From WTFV01 sp965200895 (GTDB lineage: Bacteria; Acidobacteriota; Vicinamibacteria; Vicinamibacterales; UBA8438), in assembly GCA_965200895.1 (NCBI GenBank), contig CBDAVM010000002.1:1550001-1614000 (forward strand): 64,000 nucleotides of DNA, given 5' to 3'. Shown one piece after another: positions 1 to 9,358 of the stretch (the stretch's first letter is position 1; the number at the start of each line of letters is the position of its first letter). Position numbers and translations under genes: made by a program. The notes below the pieces were generated by a model. That model ran no database searches and was not told where the DNA came from. It worked only from the letters and a program-made list of their open reading frames with translations.

Positions 1-22
1 CGAACGACGAACGGCGCCCGCA

Positions 23-1459
23 ATGACCCGGCAGACCAGAGTCCTTGTCACCTGCCACGTCATCCTCGATCTCGTGCTCGGGATGGCGTCCTTCGGGCTC
101 GCCTACCTCGCGCGGTTCGAGCTCGGCGTCTTCTCCATCACGAAGGGCCAGCCACCGTTCGCGCAGTATCTGGTCCTGATGCCATTCATCGGCCTGCTCG
201 TCGTCCTGGCGTTTCATCTGACCGGCGCCTACCGCCTGCAGCGCCACCGGACCAGCGTCGACGACTTCTTCAACGTGCTCGTCGGCACACTGATCGCGGT
301 GGTCGCCGGCCTGCTCGGGACGCTGTACGCGCAGGTCTATGCCACGTCTCCCGAAGCGCGGAACGCCGGCGCCTTCGAGGTGTCGCGACTCGCCTGGGGC
401 CTGTTCGTCGTGCTGAACGCCGGCCTGACCTGGGCCTCCCGTGACATCGTGCGGCGCTACATGCGCCGTCGTTTCGCCACCGGCATCGGACTCCGGCGCG
501 TGCTCATCGCCGGCACGGGAGAGCTCGCGCGTCATGTGGCCGACAGTTTTCTGCGCCACGCCGAGTTCGGGTACCGCGTCGCCGGGTTCATCGACGACGT
601 CGCCGACGACGATCACCTGGGCTACCGCGGACTGCCGCTGCTGGGCGCCCTGGCCGACGCACAGGACGTGGTCACCCGCGAGCGGATCGACCAGTTGTAC
701 GTGGTGCTGCCGCTGGCTCAGCACGTCCGGATGCTCGATCTGGTCCGGGTGGCCAACCGCGAGTGCATCGACGTGCGGGTGGTGCCCGACTTTCTTCAGC
801 TCGTGACGCTGCGCGCACGTATCGAGGAGCTCGACGGCATTCCGTTGATCAACGTCAACGACGTCCCGCTCCAGGGTCTGAACGCCGCGGTAAAGCGACT
901 CATCGACATCGGCTGTACGCTCGCCGCCCTGACCGTGCTGGCGCTGCCGATGGCCGTCATCGCCGTCCTGATCCGCGCGACCTCGTCCGGACCGGCGATC
1001 TACCGGCAGGAGCGGATGGGACTCGACGGCCGCCCGTTCACGACCCTGAAGTTCCGTTCCATGTTCCTCGACGCCGAGCGCCACACGGGACCGATCTGGA
1101 CGCGTCGGGACGATCCGCGCTGCACGCCGGTCGGCCGCGTGTTGCGGCGCTTCAGCCTGGACGAGTTGCCGCAACTGTGGAACGTGCTGCGCGGCGAGAT
1201 GTCGCTGGTCGGACCGCGTCCCGAGCGGCCGTACTTCGTGGAGCAGTTCAAGGACCGCGTCCCGCAGTACATGCTGCGGCACAAGGTCAAGGCGGGCCTG
1301 ACCGGCTGGGCGCAGGTGAACGACCTGCGCGGCAACACCTCGATCGAGAAGCGCATCGAGTACGACCTCTATTACATAGAGAACTGGTCGGTCGGCCTTG
1401 ACTTCAAGATCATGTGGCTGACCCTGCTGCGGCTCTCGTTCCACCGCCACGCGTACTGA
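23..1459 (+). CDS. Polyprenyl glycosylphosphotransferase starting exopolysaccharide synthesis
   Basis: This enzyme would transfer a sugar-1-phosphate from a UDP-sugar to undecaprenyl phosphate in the inner membrane, the first step of exopolysaccharide repeat-unit assembly. About four membrane segments fall in residues 12-140, then a nucleotide-binding-like domain (about 157-260). A further membrane segment (about 285-312) precedes the C-terminal bacterial sugar transferase domain, with KFRSMF, DELPQLWNVL and SLVGPRPERP motifs. The length (478 aa) is usual for the WcaJ/EpsE type. The ATG is the first in frame. The next gene makes UDP-xylose, and the 15-nt gap suggests one operon. The sugar transferred, glucose or galactose, cannot be told from sequence. 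Confidence 0.9.
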   Translation: MTRQTRVLVTCHVILDLVLGMASFGLAYLARFELGVFSITKGQPPFAQYLVLMPFIGLLVVLAFHLTGAYRLQRHRTSVDDFFNVLVGTLIAVVAGLLGTLYAQVYATSPEARNAGAFEVSRLAWGLFVVLNAGLTWASRDIVRRYMRRRFATGIGLRRVLIAGTGELARHVADSFLRHAEFGYRVAGFIDDVADDDHLGYRGLPLLGALADAQDVVTRERIDQLYVVLPLAQHVRMLDLVRVANRECIDVRVVPDFLQLVTLRARIEELDGIPLINVNDVPLQGLNAAVKRLIDIGCTLAALTVLALPMAVIAVLIRATSSGPAIYRQERMGLDGRPFTTLKFRSMFLDAERHTGPIWTRRDDPRCTPVGRVLRRFSLDELPQLWNVLRGEMSLVGPRPERPYFVEQFKDRVPQYMLRHKVKAGLTGWAQVNDLRGNTSIEKRIEYDLYYIENWSVGLDFKIMWLTLLRLSFHRHAY

Positions 1460-1474
1460 GCGGAGAACTGCCCG

Positions 1475-2422
1475 ATGCCGCGCGCCGTCATCACGGGAGT
1501 GGCCGGATTCATCGGCTCCCACCTCGCCGACAGCCTGCTGGAGCGCGGCTACACCGTGGTCGGGATCGACAACCTGCTGACCGGCAGCCTCGACAACATC
1601 CGGCATCTGCACGACCCTGCGTTCGAGTTCATCCGGCACGACGTGACCCGCGAGGTCACCGTCCCCGGCCCGGTCGACCTCGTGCTGCACTGGGCCAGCC
1701 CGGCGAGCCCGGTCGACTATCTGGAGCTGCCCATTCCGACCCTGAAGGTCGGCGCGCTGGGCACGCACAACGCACTCGGACTGGCCCGGGCCAAGGGCGC
1801 CCGTTTCGTGCTGGCCTCGACATCGGAGGTCTACGGCGACCCGCTCGAACACCCGCAGCGGGAGAGCTACTGGGGCAATGTCAACCCTGTCGGTCCGCGC
1901 GGCGTCTACGACGAAGCCAAGCGCTTCGCCGAGGCGATTACCACCGCGTATCACCGCTACCACGGGCTCGACACCAAGATCGTGCGCATCTTCAACACCT
2001 ACGGTCCGCGCATGCGGCTCCGTGACGGCCGTGCGATTCCGAACTTCATCACCCAGACGCTGTGCGGCGAGGACGTCACCGTCTACGGAGCCGGCGAGCA
2101 GACCCGCAGCTTCTGCTTCATCAGCGACCTGGTGCGCGGCATCGTCGCACTGGCCGAATCCGACATCAACGAGCCGGTGAACCTCGGCAACCCCGCCGAG
2201 ACGACGATTCGCGCGATCGCCGACGCCATCATCGCCGCGACCGGCTCGCGCGCGCGCATCGTCCACCGGCCGCTGCCCACCGACGACCCGAAAGTCCGTC
2301 AGCCGGACATCACCCGCGCGCGCACCCTGCTGGGATGGGAACCGCAGGTGTCGTTGACCGAAGGACTGCGATTGACGATCGACTACTTCCGCTCGAAGCT
2401 GGCGACCGCCGGCGACCGCTGA
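1475..2422 (+). CDS. uxs: UDP-glucuronate decarboxylase (UDP-xylose synthase), SDR family
   Basis: Likely converts UDP-glucuronate to UDP-xylose with bound NAD, supplying sugar for the polysaccharide made with the preceding gene. The N-terminal Rossmann motif GVAGFIGS is at residues 7-14. The STSEVYGDP segment and the catalytic YDEAK pair (about residue 147) match the extended SDR family, and the YWGNVNPVGPR stretch is characteristic of UXS. Length (315 aa) is normal. Start is the ATG 15 nt after the upstream stop. It ends facing pgsA, with two hairpins in the gap. A dTDP-glucose dehydratase-like activity is less likely. Confidence 0.88.
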   Translation: MPRAVITGVAGFIGSHLADSLLERGYTVVGIDNLLTGSLDNIRHLHDPAFEFIRHDVTREVTVPGPVDLVLHWASPASPVDYLELPIPTLKVGALGTHNALGLARAKGARFVLASTSEVYGDPLEHPQRESYWGNVNPVGPRGVYDEAKRFAEAITTAYHRYHGLDTKIVRIFNTYGPRMRLRDGRAIPNFITQTLCGEDVTVYGAGEQTRSFCFISDLVRGIVALAESDINEPVNLGNPAETTIRAIADAIIAATGSRARIVHRPLPTDDPKVRQPDITRARTLLGWEPQVSLTEGLRLTIDYFRSKLATAGDR

Positions 2423-2430
2423 GCCGGCGC

Positions 2431-2459
2431 GGCAATCGGAGCCGCAGGCGACGATTGTC
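2431..2459. repeat. Palindromic intergenic repeat, copy 1
   Basis: An 8-bp stem (GGCAATCG against CGATTGTC, one G-U pair) encloses the loop GAGCCGCAGGCGA. The loop core recurs at 13.5 and 35.9-36.0 kb with different stems. It lies between the convergent ends of uxs and pgsA. Confidence 0.55.
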
Positions 2460-2489
2460 GGGCCAGCTCGAACGCGCATCCGGCCGATG

Positions 2490-2508
2490 CCGGCCGACCT
2501 TCGGCCGG
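2490..2508. terminator. Hairpin between convergent genes, possible bidirectional terminator
   Basis: A perfect 8-bp stem, CCGGCCGA / TCGGCCGG, with a 3-nt loop lies between the 3' ends of uxs and pgsA. There is no clear U-run on either side, so intrinsic termination is uncertain. Confidence 0.35.
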
Positions 2509-2542
2509 GCAGTGCGGCAGCCGCTCGGCGCCCACTGGCAGG

Positions 2543-3100
2543 CTATGCCTCGTTGACGAGGCGCGCGACGTGCAGGATGTAGTGCAGGCCGGAAACGACG
2601 GTGACGACGAGCGCCGCGTACACCAGGAAGTCCACCACCGCCGAGGGGCGCCCCAGGTGGTTGAACAGGAGCGTGAAGGCGCAGGTCAGCACGTAGAGCA
2701 AGGTGGCGACCTTCCCCAGCGTGGAAGGATGGAACTCGCGGCGTCCGATTGCAAGGTTCACCACGGCGACCGTCAGCACTATCACGACGTCGCGGCTGAT
2801 GACCAGAACGGTCAGCCAGACGGGAAGCGTGTTCGGCTTCGGCGGATCGCTGTCCAGGGTCAGGACGACGAACGTCGACACGAGCAGCAGCTTGTCCGCC
2901 ATCGGGTCGAGGAAAGCGCCGAGGCTCGTGGGCTGCCCGGAGCGGCGGGCGATCACGCCGTCGAGCGCGTCGCTGATCCCGGCGGCCGTGAACGTGACCA
3001 GCGCCCATCCATGGAAGTCATACAGTACGAGGATGACGACGCAGGGCACCGCGAAGAGCCTGAACAGAGTGAGTTGGTTTGCGGTCGTGAGCGCCGTCAT
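2543..3100 (-). CDS. pgsA: CDP-diacylglycerol--glycerol-3-phosphate 3-phosphatidyltransferase
   Basis: Makes phosphatidylglycerophosphate from CDP-diacylglycerol and glycerol-3-phosphate in the inner membrane, the committed step to phosphatidylglycerol and cardiolipin. The CDP-alcohol phosphatidyltransferase signature is complete: DALDGVIAR, then GAFLDPMADK, with the four aspartates in place (residues about 44-69). Several hydrophobic membrane helices follow. The 185-aa length is typical. Another CDP-alcohol transferase such as a phosphatidylserine synthase is less likely at this size. The lipoprotein gene ends 6 nt upstream on the same strand. Confidence 0.9.
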   Translation of the reverse strand: MTALTTANQLTLFRLFAVPCVVILVLYDFHGWALVTFTAAGISDALDGVIARRSGQPTSLGAFLDPMADKLLLVSTFVVLTLDSDPPKPNTLPVWLTVLVISRDVVIVLTVAVVNLAIGRREFHPSTLGKVATLLYVLTCAFTLLFNHLGRPSAVVDFLVYAALVVTVVSGLHYILHVARLVNEA

Positions 3101-3106
3101 CGCGCC

Positions 3107-4459
3107 TTACCCCGCCCCGTCGACCAGCCGCACGAGCTGTTCCACGGCGCCGACGGCCTCCGAGCCGCTCACCAGCCCCGTAGGATCGAAACGCTCACCA
3201 CCCAGCGTCCGCATCACGCCGGCGGCAACTGCCAGCGTCGCACTGTCGTAGTTCAGGTGGCCCGGGTTCATGTCCGCGAAGGGCACGCGCGCAGCCCGCC
3301 AGCGGCTCGCCGCCGCCGGATCGATGTCCGCGATGAGATCGAGCACGCCTGCAACAACATCGGCCAACTCGCCCCGGCGCACCGGTCGTTCCGGCTCGAA
3401 GCGGTTGCCCGCCCCGACCACCATCACGCCGGCGCGCGCCGTCTCCACGATCCAGCGGCTCGCCCAGTGGTCACGCGTATCCGTCAGGATCGGCGTCGCC
3501 ATGCCGAACCCGACATCCCCCAGCAGCTCCGCGAGCCGCACGCCGAGGAGCGCCGCCAGATCGCCGCGTGTCGTGGACGCGATGCCAGCGATATCCCGGT
3601 ACTCGACCGGCAGCGCCGCGCGCTGCAGCGCGCGGCGCACGCGCAGCAGTCCCGCCGCGGATTCGTCCGCAGGATTCAGCGCTTCCGCGAGTTCGTACGC
3701 GGCCGCCGCAGCCTCCAGATCGCCGAGGCCCTCCAACAACGCGCCTTCCATCACGACGGCATCCACATCGTTCGGGTCCAGACGCCGGGCCCGGCGCGTG
3801 TGCGCGAGCGCCTCGTCCAACTCGCCCTGCCGGTGCGCGATCTCGGCGAGCTCCAGGAAGAGAAAGGCGCTGTCAGGAGACGCGCCAATCACATCCGCGT
3901 AGGCAGCTTCGGCGTCGTCCAGCCGTCCTTCGGCGGCGGCAGCGCGCGCGTCGTCCAGCCGCTCGGTCATGACGCGGAATCGCAGCTCGCCGACGATCCC
4001 CACGATCCGCTCCAGTCCGGGCTCGGCGGCCAGCGCGGCCTCGAAGCCGGCGAGCGCGCCCCCCACATCGTCGACAGCCAGCAACGCGTCGGCCCGCCCC
4101 ACCAGCGCCGGCACATAGCCCGCCGCGGCATCGAGCGCGGCATCGAAGTGCTCTACCGCATCGCGGTAGCTCCCCCGCGCGACATCCACCCATCCGAGTC
4201 CGGCGTTCGCGGGGAAAAAGCCGGCATCGCGCACAATCAGCTCCGCGAACCGCTGCTCGGCCTCGTTGAGCTCGCCCACCTGCAGGAACGCCCACGCATC
4301 GCGCTGCTCCGGTTCAATCCCCGCCGCCGCATGCCCGGGCGGCACCGCCGGAAAGATGAAGTCCGGGAATGCGGGAGTCGTGACGACCGGCACCCGCGCC
4401 GCGCAGCCCCCCAGGAACAGGACGACAGCCAACACGCCGGCCGCTCTGCGCAGCGTCAT
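3107..4459 (-). CDS. TPR-repeat lipoprotein with C-terminal SLH-like region
   Basis: I chose the ATG at 4459 because it gives an N-terminus of basic residues, a hydrophobic stretch and the lipobox LGGC (Cys about residue 18), the pattern of a signal-peptidase II lipoprotein. An upstream in-frame extension would run through the tsaC gene. The middle (residues about 40-300) consists of TPR-like helical pairs rich in Ala, Leu and acidic residues. The last 130 residues contain repeated HWA...I...ARAGV...F.P..PVRRGELA patterns that resemble S-layer homology modules. It is probably an envelope scaffold, but its partners are unknown. It precedes pgsA by 6 nt. Confidence 0.75.
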   Translation of the reverse strand: MTLRRAAGVLAVVLFLGGCAARVPVVTTPAFPDFIFPAVPPGHAAAGIEPEQRDAWAFLQVGELNEAEQRFAELIVRDAGFFPANAGLGWVDVARGSYRDAVEHFDAALDAAAGYVPALVGRADALLAVDDVGGALAGFEAALAAEPGLERIVGIVGELRFRVMTERLDDARAAAAEGRLDDAEAAYADVIGASPDSAFLFLELAEIAHRQGELDEALAHTRRARRLDPNDVDAVVMEGALLEGLGDLEAAAAAYELAEALNPADESAAGLLRVRRALQRAALPVEYRDIAGIASTTRGDLAALLGVRLAELLGDVGFGMATPILTDTRDHWASRWIVETARAGVMVVGAGNRFEPERPVRRGELADVVAGVLDLIADIDPAAASRWRAARVPFADMNPGHLNYDSATLAVAAGVMRTLGGERFDPTGLVSGSEAVGAVEQLVRLVDGAG

Positions 4460-4649
4460 GACGGATGCTCCCGCTCCGCCCCTACGCACTGCCGCCACCG
4501 GTCGAACGGGAGCGCGGGGAACTTCGACGTCGGTTGGCGATCGGCCGTTCTCGTTCACGGGGCCTGGCAGTCCGTGTTGAAACCCGGCGTCGCACCGGAC
4601 GCGGCGCGGCGGCCGCGGGGCAAGGCGGCGCGCGCCGCCGCGGAGCCCG

Positions 4650-5309
4650 TCACGCCAGCGATTGTAGCACGCGATCCCACCCGACCACCCCTTCCCGCAC
4701 GAGCACCGGCGCCGCGCCGCGAGCGTCCACGATCGTCGATGGCGCGCCTCCCCGGGTCGGCCCGCCGTCGATGACGACGGCCAGCTCGGAACCGAGGCTG
4801 GCCGCCACGGCGGCGGCATCGGCGGCCGGCGGCTCACCGCTCCGATTCGCGCTCGTGGCGGTGACGGGGTGACCGAACTCCGCCGAGAGCCGACGCGCCA
4901 GCCGATGGGCCGGTACCCGCACGGCCACCGTACCGGACCCGGTCACCAACCGCGAATCGAGCGCCGGGGAGGCGTCGAGTACAATGGAGAGTGGGCCGGG
5001 CCACCAGCGATCGGCCAACCGCCGGGCGAGCGGTGTCACGCGGCGGGCGATCAGGTCGATCTGGCCGGCATCGGCGGCAATGAGGGGCACGGCCTGACCG
5101 GACGGACGCCGCTTGAGAGCGAACAGCCTGCGAGCCGCGTCCGTCCGCCGGGGGTCCACCGCGAGCCCGTACAGGGTGTCGGTCGGAAACGCGACCACCT
5201 CGCCGGCCGCCAGCGCCTCGACGGTCTTGCGCAGAGCCTCCGGATCGGGACGCACCGGATCGAGAATCAGCCATTGCGGCGACGCCGGCCGCTGATGCCA
5301 TGACATCAC
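4650..5309 (-). CDS. tsaC: L-threonylcarbamoyladenylate synthase (Sua5/YciO/YrdC)
   Basis: Forms threonylcarbamoyl-AMP from threonine, bicarbonate and ATP for the universal tRNA t6A37 modification. The YrdC fold is shown by VAFPTDTLYGLAVDP near residue 40, the LKRRPSGQAVPL nucleotide site and SANRSGEP near residue 155. At 219 aa it has only the YrdC domain and no C-terminal Sua5 extension. Two ATGs are adjacent at 5309 and 5306, and either is possible. It is followed after 190 nt by the TPR lipoprotein. Confidence 0.88.
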   Translation of the reverse strand: MMSWHQRPASPQWLILDPVRPDPEALRKTVEALAAGEVVAFPTDTLYGLAVDPRRTDAARRLFALKRRPSGQAVPLIAADAGQIDLIARRVTPLARRLADRWWPGPLSIVLDASPALDSRLVTGSGTVAVRVPAHRLARRLSAEFGHPVTATSANRSGEPPAADAAAVAASLGSELAVVIDGGPTRGGAPSTIVDARGAAPVLVREGVVGWDRVLQSLA

Positions 5310-5477
5310 GTCAATCGCCCCGCTCGCATTCGCGACCGCCGAAACTGCGTGTCCGCACGCCTCTCCCGCGCCAGAAGGGCGGTGCGCACGAGGACAAGAC
5401 CCGGCGTCCGTTCCGGCGCCGCAAGCATCGCAGGAACGGCGACCCCGACGCCGGCTGAAACCGGCGGTTCGGTGCGG

Positions 5478-6470
5478 TCAGAAACGCAGCCCTCGCCGAC
5501 CGGCCTGCTCCTTGACGTGAATCGTGTCGATGAACTGGACCCGGTGGGGGCTGGTCTGCATGACGACCGAGCTCGTGCGACACCCCTCGCCGAAGAACCG
5601 CACCCCCTTCATCAGGGCGCCCTCGGTGACACCGGTCGCCGCGAAGATGAGCCGTCTGCCGGATGCGAGGTCCGCCGACGTGTAGACCCGGTGCGGATCG
5701 TCGATGCCCATGGACTTTGCGCGAGCTTCCTTCTCCGGCGTATCGATGATCAGACGTGCGAAGATCTCGCCGCCCAGACAGCGCATGGCGGCCGCCGCCA
5801 GCACGCCCTCCGGGGCGCCCCCACTGCCCATGACCGCATGGATGCCGCTGCCGACCACCGCGGCACCGATGGCCGCGGTGAGGTCGCCGTCGCCGATGAG
5901 CCGAATGCGCGCGCGCGTCTCCCGGATCTCGGAAATCAGCGGCTTGTGCCGCTCACGATCGAGAACGACGATGACCAGGTCCTCGACGTCACGGTCGAGG
6001 CAGCGGGCGATCTGCTTGAGATTGTGGGCCACGGGCGCATCGAGATTCACCGAGTTCTTCGACTGCGCGCCGACCACCAGCTTCTGCATGTAGATGTCCG
6101 GTGCCTGCAGGAGTCCGCCCCGTTCCGAGGCGGCCAGCACGGCGATGGCGCGCGGCCCCCCGGTGGCGCACAGATTCGTGCCCTCCAGGGGATCGACGGC
6201 AATGTCGATCTCCGGCAGACCGTCCTCGCCGTTGGCGCCGCGACCGACGCGCTCGCCGATATACAACATCGGCGCCTTGTCGCGCTCCCCTTCCCCAATC
6301 ACGATCCGGCCGTCGATCGGCACGAGATCGAACCTGGCCCGCATCGCCTCCACCGCAACCCGGTCCGAACGATGGCGATCGCCCTGCCCCATCGTGTGCG
6401 CACAGGCAATCGCCGCCTGTTCGACGACGTCGAGAAACCCGTGCGCCAGCTCCTCGTTCGTGGCCGTCAT
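5478..6470 (-). CDS. glpX: Class II fructose-1,6-bisphosphatase
   Basis: Hydrolyses fructose-1,6-bisphosphate to fructose-6-phosphate for gluconeogenesis. The ATG at 6470 gives a 330-aa protein of standard GlpX length, beginning MTATNEELAH. Metal-site motifs are IGEGERDKAP (about residue 57) and DPLEGTN (about 86), followed by the MGSGGAPEGVLAAAA phosphate-binding stretch. A longer in-frame ORF runs into the acyl-CoA dehydrogenase and is not real. Its ATG overlaps the TGA of the upstream gene as ATGA, so translation is probably coupled. This links fatty-acid oxidation and gluconeogenesis in one transcript. Confidence 0.92.
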   Translation of the reverse strand: MTATNEELAHGFLDVVEQAAIACAHTMGQGDRHRSDRVAVEAMRARFDLVPIDGRIVIGEGERDKAPMLYIGERVGRGANGEDGLPEIDIAVDPLEGTNLCATGGPRAIAVLAASERGGLLQAPDIYMQKLVVGAQSKNSVNLDAPVAHNLKQIARCLDRDVEDLVIVVLDRERHKPLISEIRETRARIRLIGDGDLTAAIGAAVVGSGIHAVMGSGGAPEGVLAAAAMRCLGGEIFARLIIDTPEKEARAKSMGIDDPHRVYTSADLASGRRLIFAATGVTEGALMKGVRFFGEGCRTSSVVMQTSPHRVQFIDTIHVKEQAGRRGLRF

Positions 6471-7681
6471 GCCTCCACCGCCTCCCGGTACGGCGGCAAC
6501 TGACATCGCGTCGGCTTGTCCGTCCGGTATCCCAGTGCGTAGTCGGCCTGCATGACCTTGTGAATCTCGCGCGTGCCCTCGTAGATCACGGCTCCCTTGC
6601 AGTTGCGGTAGAAGCGGCCGACCGGGTACTCGTCGGAATAGCCGTTCGCACCGTGAATCTGCACGGCGTCGCCGGCCGCCCGCTCGGACGCCGTCGTGGC
6701 GAACCACTTGGCGAGACCGGTCTCCCGGGTGCTGCGGCGACCCTCGTTCTTCAGCCAGGCCGAGCGCATCCAGAGCAGCCGCGCCGCCTGGTAGTCCGAC
6801 TCCATCTGGGCGATCATCTCCTTGACGAGCTGGTGCTGGCCGATCGGCACGCCGAACGTCCTGCGCTCCCTGGCGTACGCCACGCTCGCATCCCGGCACG
6901 CCCGGACCAGCCCGGTCGCGCCCGCCGAGACGCTCAGGCGCCCCTGATCGAGCGCGAACATGGCGATCTTGAAGCCCTCACCCTCTCGACCGAGCAGGTT
7001 CTCCTGCGGCACCTCCACCTCGTCCAGCTTGAAGAAACCGGTGTTCCCCGCGAGGATCCCCCACTTCTCGGTCAGGGTGCCGCTCGAGAACCCCGGAAAG
7101 CTCCGCTCCACCAGGAAGGCGCTGATGCCGGAGACGTCGCGCTTCTGCTTCTTCTCCAGGTCGCTCCAGGCGAACACCAGGAAGTGGTCGGCCACGTCGG
7201 CGAGTGATATCCACATCTTCTCGCCGGTGAGCGACCAGCAGTCTCCCCGCCTGACGGCCACCGTCTGGATCCCGCGGACGTCGCTGCCCGCCCCCGGCTC
7301 GGTGAGCCCGTAGCTGGCGATCTTCCGCCCCCGGGCCTGCGGCACGAGGTAGCGCTGCTTCTGATCCTCGGTGCCCCACGTCAACACCGTCAACGAGTTC
7401 AGTGCGAGATGCACCGACAGGATCACGCGCAGCGAGGTGTCGACGTACTCCGTCTCCTCGCACGCCAGCCCGTAGCTCAGGTAGTCCATGCCGGCGCCGC
7501 CGTACTCACGCGGAACGCACATGCCCAGCAGCCCCAGGTCCGCCATCTGCGCGAGGATGGCGGGATCGAACCGGTGCTCGCGATCGAGCGCGCGAATCCG
7601 GGGAGCCACCTCGCGCCCGGCCCATTCCCGCACCGACTGCTCCAGCAGCCGTTGTTCCTCGGTCAACTCGAGATCGAACAT
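6467..7681 (-). CDS. Acyl-CoA dehydrogenase
   Basis: FAD enzyme that introduces the alpha-beta double bond into an acyl-CoA thioester. Family hallmarks are the YGLTEPGAGSDV stretch around residue 125, GEKMWIS, FGVPIGQHQLVKEMIAQM, and the C-terminal QIHGANGYSDEYPVGRFYRN followed by YEGTREIHK. The Glu of YEGT is the likely catalytic base. At 404 aa it is slightly longer than the usual 380, with a basic and proline-rich tail. The acyl chain it prefers cannot be read from the sequence. It overlaps glpX by 4 nt. Confidence 0.9.
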   Translation of the reverse strand: MFDLELTEEQRLLEQSVREWAGREVAPRIRALDREHRFDPAILAQMADLGLLGMCVPREYGGAGMDYLSYGLACEETEYVDTSLRVILSVHLALNSLTVLTWGTEDQKQRYLVPQARGRKIASYGLTEPGAGSDVRGIQTVAVRRGDCWSLTGEKMWISLADVADHFLVFAWSDLEKKQKRDVSGISAFLVERSFPGFSSGTLTEKWGILAGNTGFFKLDEVEVPQENLLGREGEGFKIAMFALDQGRLSVSAGATGLVRACRDASVAYARERRTFGVPIGQHQLVKEMIAQMESDYQAARLLWMRSAWLKNEGRRSTRETGLAKWFATTASERAAGDAVQIHGANGYSDEYPVGRFYRNCKGAVIYEGTREIHKVMQADYALGYRTDKPTRCQLPPYREAVEA

Positions 7682-7735
7682 GTTTCCTCTGCGTCCTCTG
7701 TCCGAATCCGTACTGTCGTATGAACGTCCCTGCCG

Positions 7736-8527
7736 TCAGGGGCGGCTGACGACGACCGGCGCCCCCCGATCGAGCGACAGGCGATCCGCTGCGCTGCTGG
7801 AATTCGCCGCGATCTCCAGATGGTCCGTACTGCCGATCAGCGCGCACACCTCGTCGGGACCGATGTCGGCGTAGGTCTCGACGAGACGGCCGATACCCTG
7901 GTTGCCCGCCTCGATCTGGATGGCGCCGCCGCGGCAGAGACCCTCGAACATCCTGCGATCGATGTTGGTGACCAGATTGCCGAACTTGTCGACCCGCAAC
8001 ACCTCGCCCTCGATCCGCCCGGCCCCGGTCTGCGGCGTGGGGATGTCGATGCTGAGATAGTCGGTGAGCGGTCGGCCGAGGGCCGTCAACTGGACGCCCT
8101 TGGCGAGCCACGCCGCGCCCGGCGCGAAACGGTCGCGCCCCTCGAAGGTCCGGCTCAGCGTCGGCCGGGCGTACCGACGCTCCGTGAGTTCGACCACGCG
8201 CCTGGGCGGCGTATCCTGAAACACCGCCGTCAGTACGCCGTTGTCGGGAGCGACGAAGCGATGGTCGCCGGCTTCGGCGGCCAGCCCGCGGCGGGCCGAG
8301 CCGACTCCCGGATCGACGACGGTCAGGAATACCGTGCCCGCGGGGAAGTACCGATACGCCGCGGCCAGCTCCAGACCGGCCGTCAGCACGTCGTGCGCGG
8401 GCACGTCGTGGGAGATGTCGACCACCGCGACGTCGGGACAGATCCCCAGTACGACGCCCTTCATCGCGCCGACGTAATGGTCTCGGGTGCCGAAGTCGGT
8501 CAGCAGGGCAACAATCGGTCGGGCCAT
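7736..8527 (-). CDS. SAM hydroxide adenosyltransferase (DUF62/SAM hydrolase family)
   Basis: Members of this family split S-adenosylmethionine to adenosine and methionine using hydroxide; relatives make chloro- or fluoro-adenosine. The sequence opens with LLTDFGTRDHYVGAMKG and has VDISHDVPAHD, VVDPGVGSARR and VAPDNGVL, all family signatures. Its 263 aa is normal. It lies 11 nt downstream of a SAM methyltransferase, so the pair may tune local SAM use. That is inference. Halide-dependent activity is unlikely without the extra loop of fluorinases, but I cannot exclude it. Confidence 0.85.
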   Translation of the reverse strand: MARPIVALLTDFGTRDHYVGAMKGVVLGICPDVAVVDISHDVPAHDVLTAGLELAAAYRYFPAGTVFLTVVDPGVGSARRGLAAEAGDHRFVAPDNGVLTAVFQDTPPRRVVELTERRYARPTLSRTFEGRDRFAPGAAWLAKGVQLTALGRPLTDYLSIDIPTPQTGAGRIEGEVLRVDKFGNLVTNIDRRMFEGLCRGGAIQIEAGNQGIGRLVETYADIGPDEVCALIGSTDHLEIAANSSSAADRLSLDRGAPVVVSRP

Positions 8528-8538
8528 CCTGGAGGGAC

Positions 8539-9279
8539 TTACGCCCCGTGGCGTTGGAGCGACGCCGTCGTTCTACGGTGGTCTCTGGAATGCGAGGGCT
8601 TTCTGAACAGCATCTCGTACGCGCGCGAGGCCAGCAGGAACGTATCGACCACCGCCAGCTCGTCGAACGTGTCCATGACCTCACGAATCGTCAGCACGCG
8701 CGACTGCCGCGCCGGGCCTGGATGAAACTGTCGTCGCAGCGTCTCCCGGTCCACTATGTGGTAGGTGGAGTACCCCGACTCGGCCCGCCACTCGGCGCCG
8801 AAACCCAGAGCGAGCACGCCGTGAGGCCGCAGCACGCGAGTCAGCCGCGGAGCCAGCACGCGAGCTTCCGCCGTCGTCAGATGTTCCAGCGTGTCCCAGC
8901 AGAGCACCGCATCCACGCTCTCGGCGTCGTGTCGAAGCCGCTCGGCCACCCAATCGCCCGCGTCGTCCTCGGACTGCTCGCCGGCGACCGCCCTGGCGGC
9001 GAGGTCGGCGAAAAGGTCCGCGACCACCACCTTGCAACCCAGCTCGGCGGTGAAGAACCCGATGTTGCCGCCAACCACCCGGCCCAGATCGAGGACTACC
9101 GGCGACGGCTTTCTTCTCAGCACGTCGACGAGGACGCCGATTGCGCGAGTCGAAACGGTCCTCTCCGGGACGTCCGCCGGAATAGCGAGCTCGGGCGGCT
9201 GTTCCCCCGGACCGGAAGGCCCGCCACCCAACCGGTTGACGACGCCTGCAATGGCGCGAAACCGCGCACCGCCAGCCAC
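8539..9279 (-). CDS. Class I SAM-dependent methyltransferase
   Basis: I set the start at GTG 9279 because AGGAGG lies 7 nt upstream, and a longer frame would overlap the bactofilin gene. The 246-aa product carries VLDLGRVVGGNIGFF (motif I, about residue 60), VVVADLF (motif II), DAVLCWDTLEHL (motif IV) and a LRPHGVLALGFG strand, which together form a class I methyltransferase fold. The motif I glycines are shifted (GRVVGG). The substrate is unknown. It sits between a bactofilin and a SAM hydrolase on the same strand. Confidence 0.75.
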   Translation of the reverse strand: MAGGARFRAIAGVVNRLGGGPSGPGEQPPELAIPADVPERTVSTRAIGVLVDVLRRKPSPVVLDLGRVVGGNIGFFTAELGCKVVVADLFADLAARAVAGEQSEDDAGDWVAERLRHDAESVDAVLCWDTLEHLTTAEARVLAPRLTRVLRPHGVLALGFGAEWRAESGYSTYHIVDRETLRRQFHPGPARQSRVLTIREVMDTFDELAVVDTFLLASRAYEMLFRKPSHSRDHRRTTASLQRHGA

Positions 9280-9358
9280 TGGACAACCTCCTGGAGTCCC
9301 CGCGGGTCGCCCGGCCTGCACAGTCGCGACGCCGCCGCGGGGCGTGACGAGTCGCTTC

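Noticed and set aside
7736..8527. SAM-dependent fluorinase or chlorinase
   Set aside because: The general DUF62 motifs are present but I see no evidence for the halide-pocket insertion, and there are no halometabolite genes nearby.
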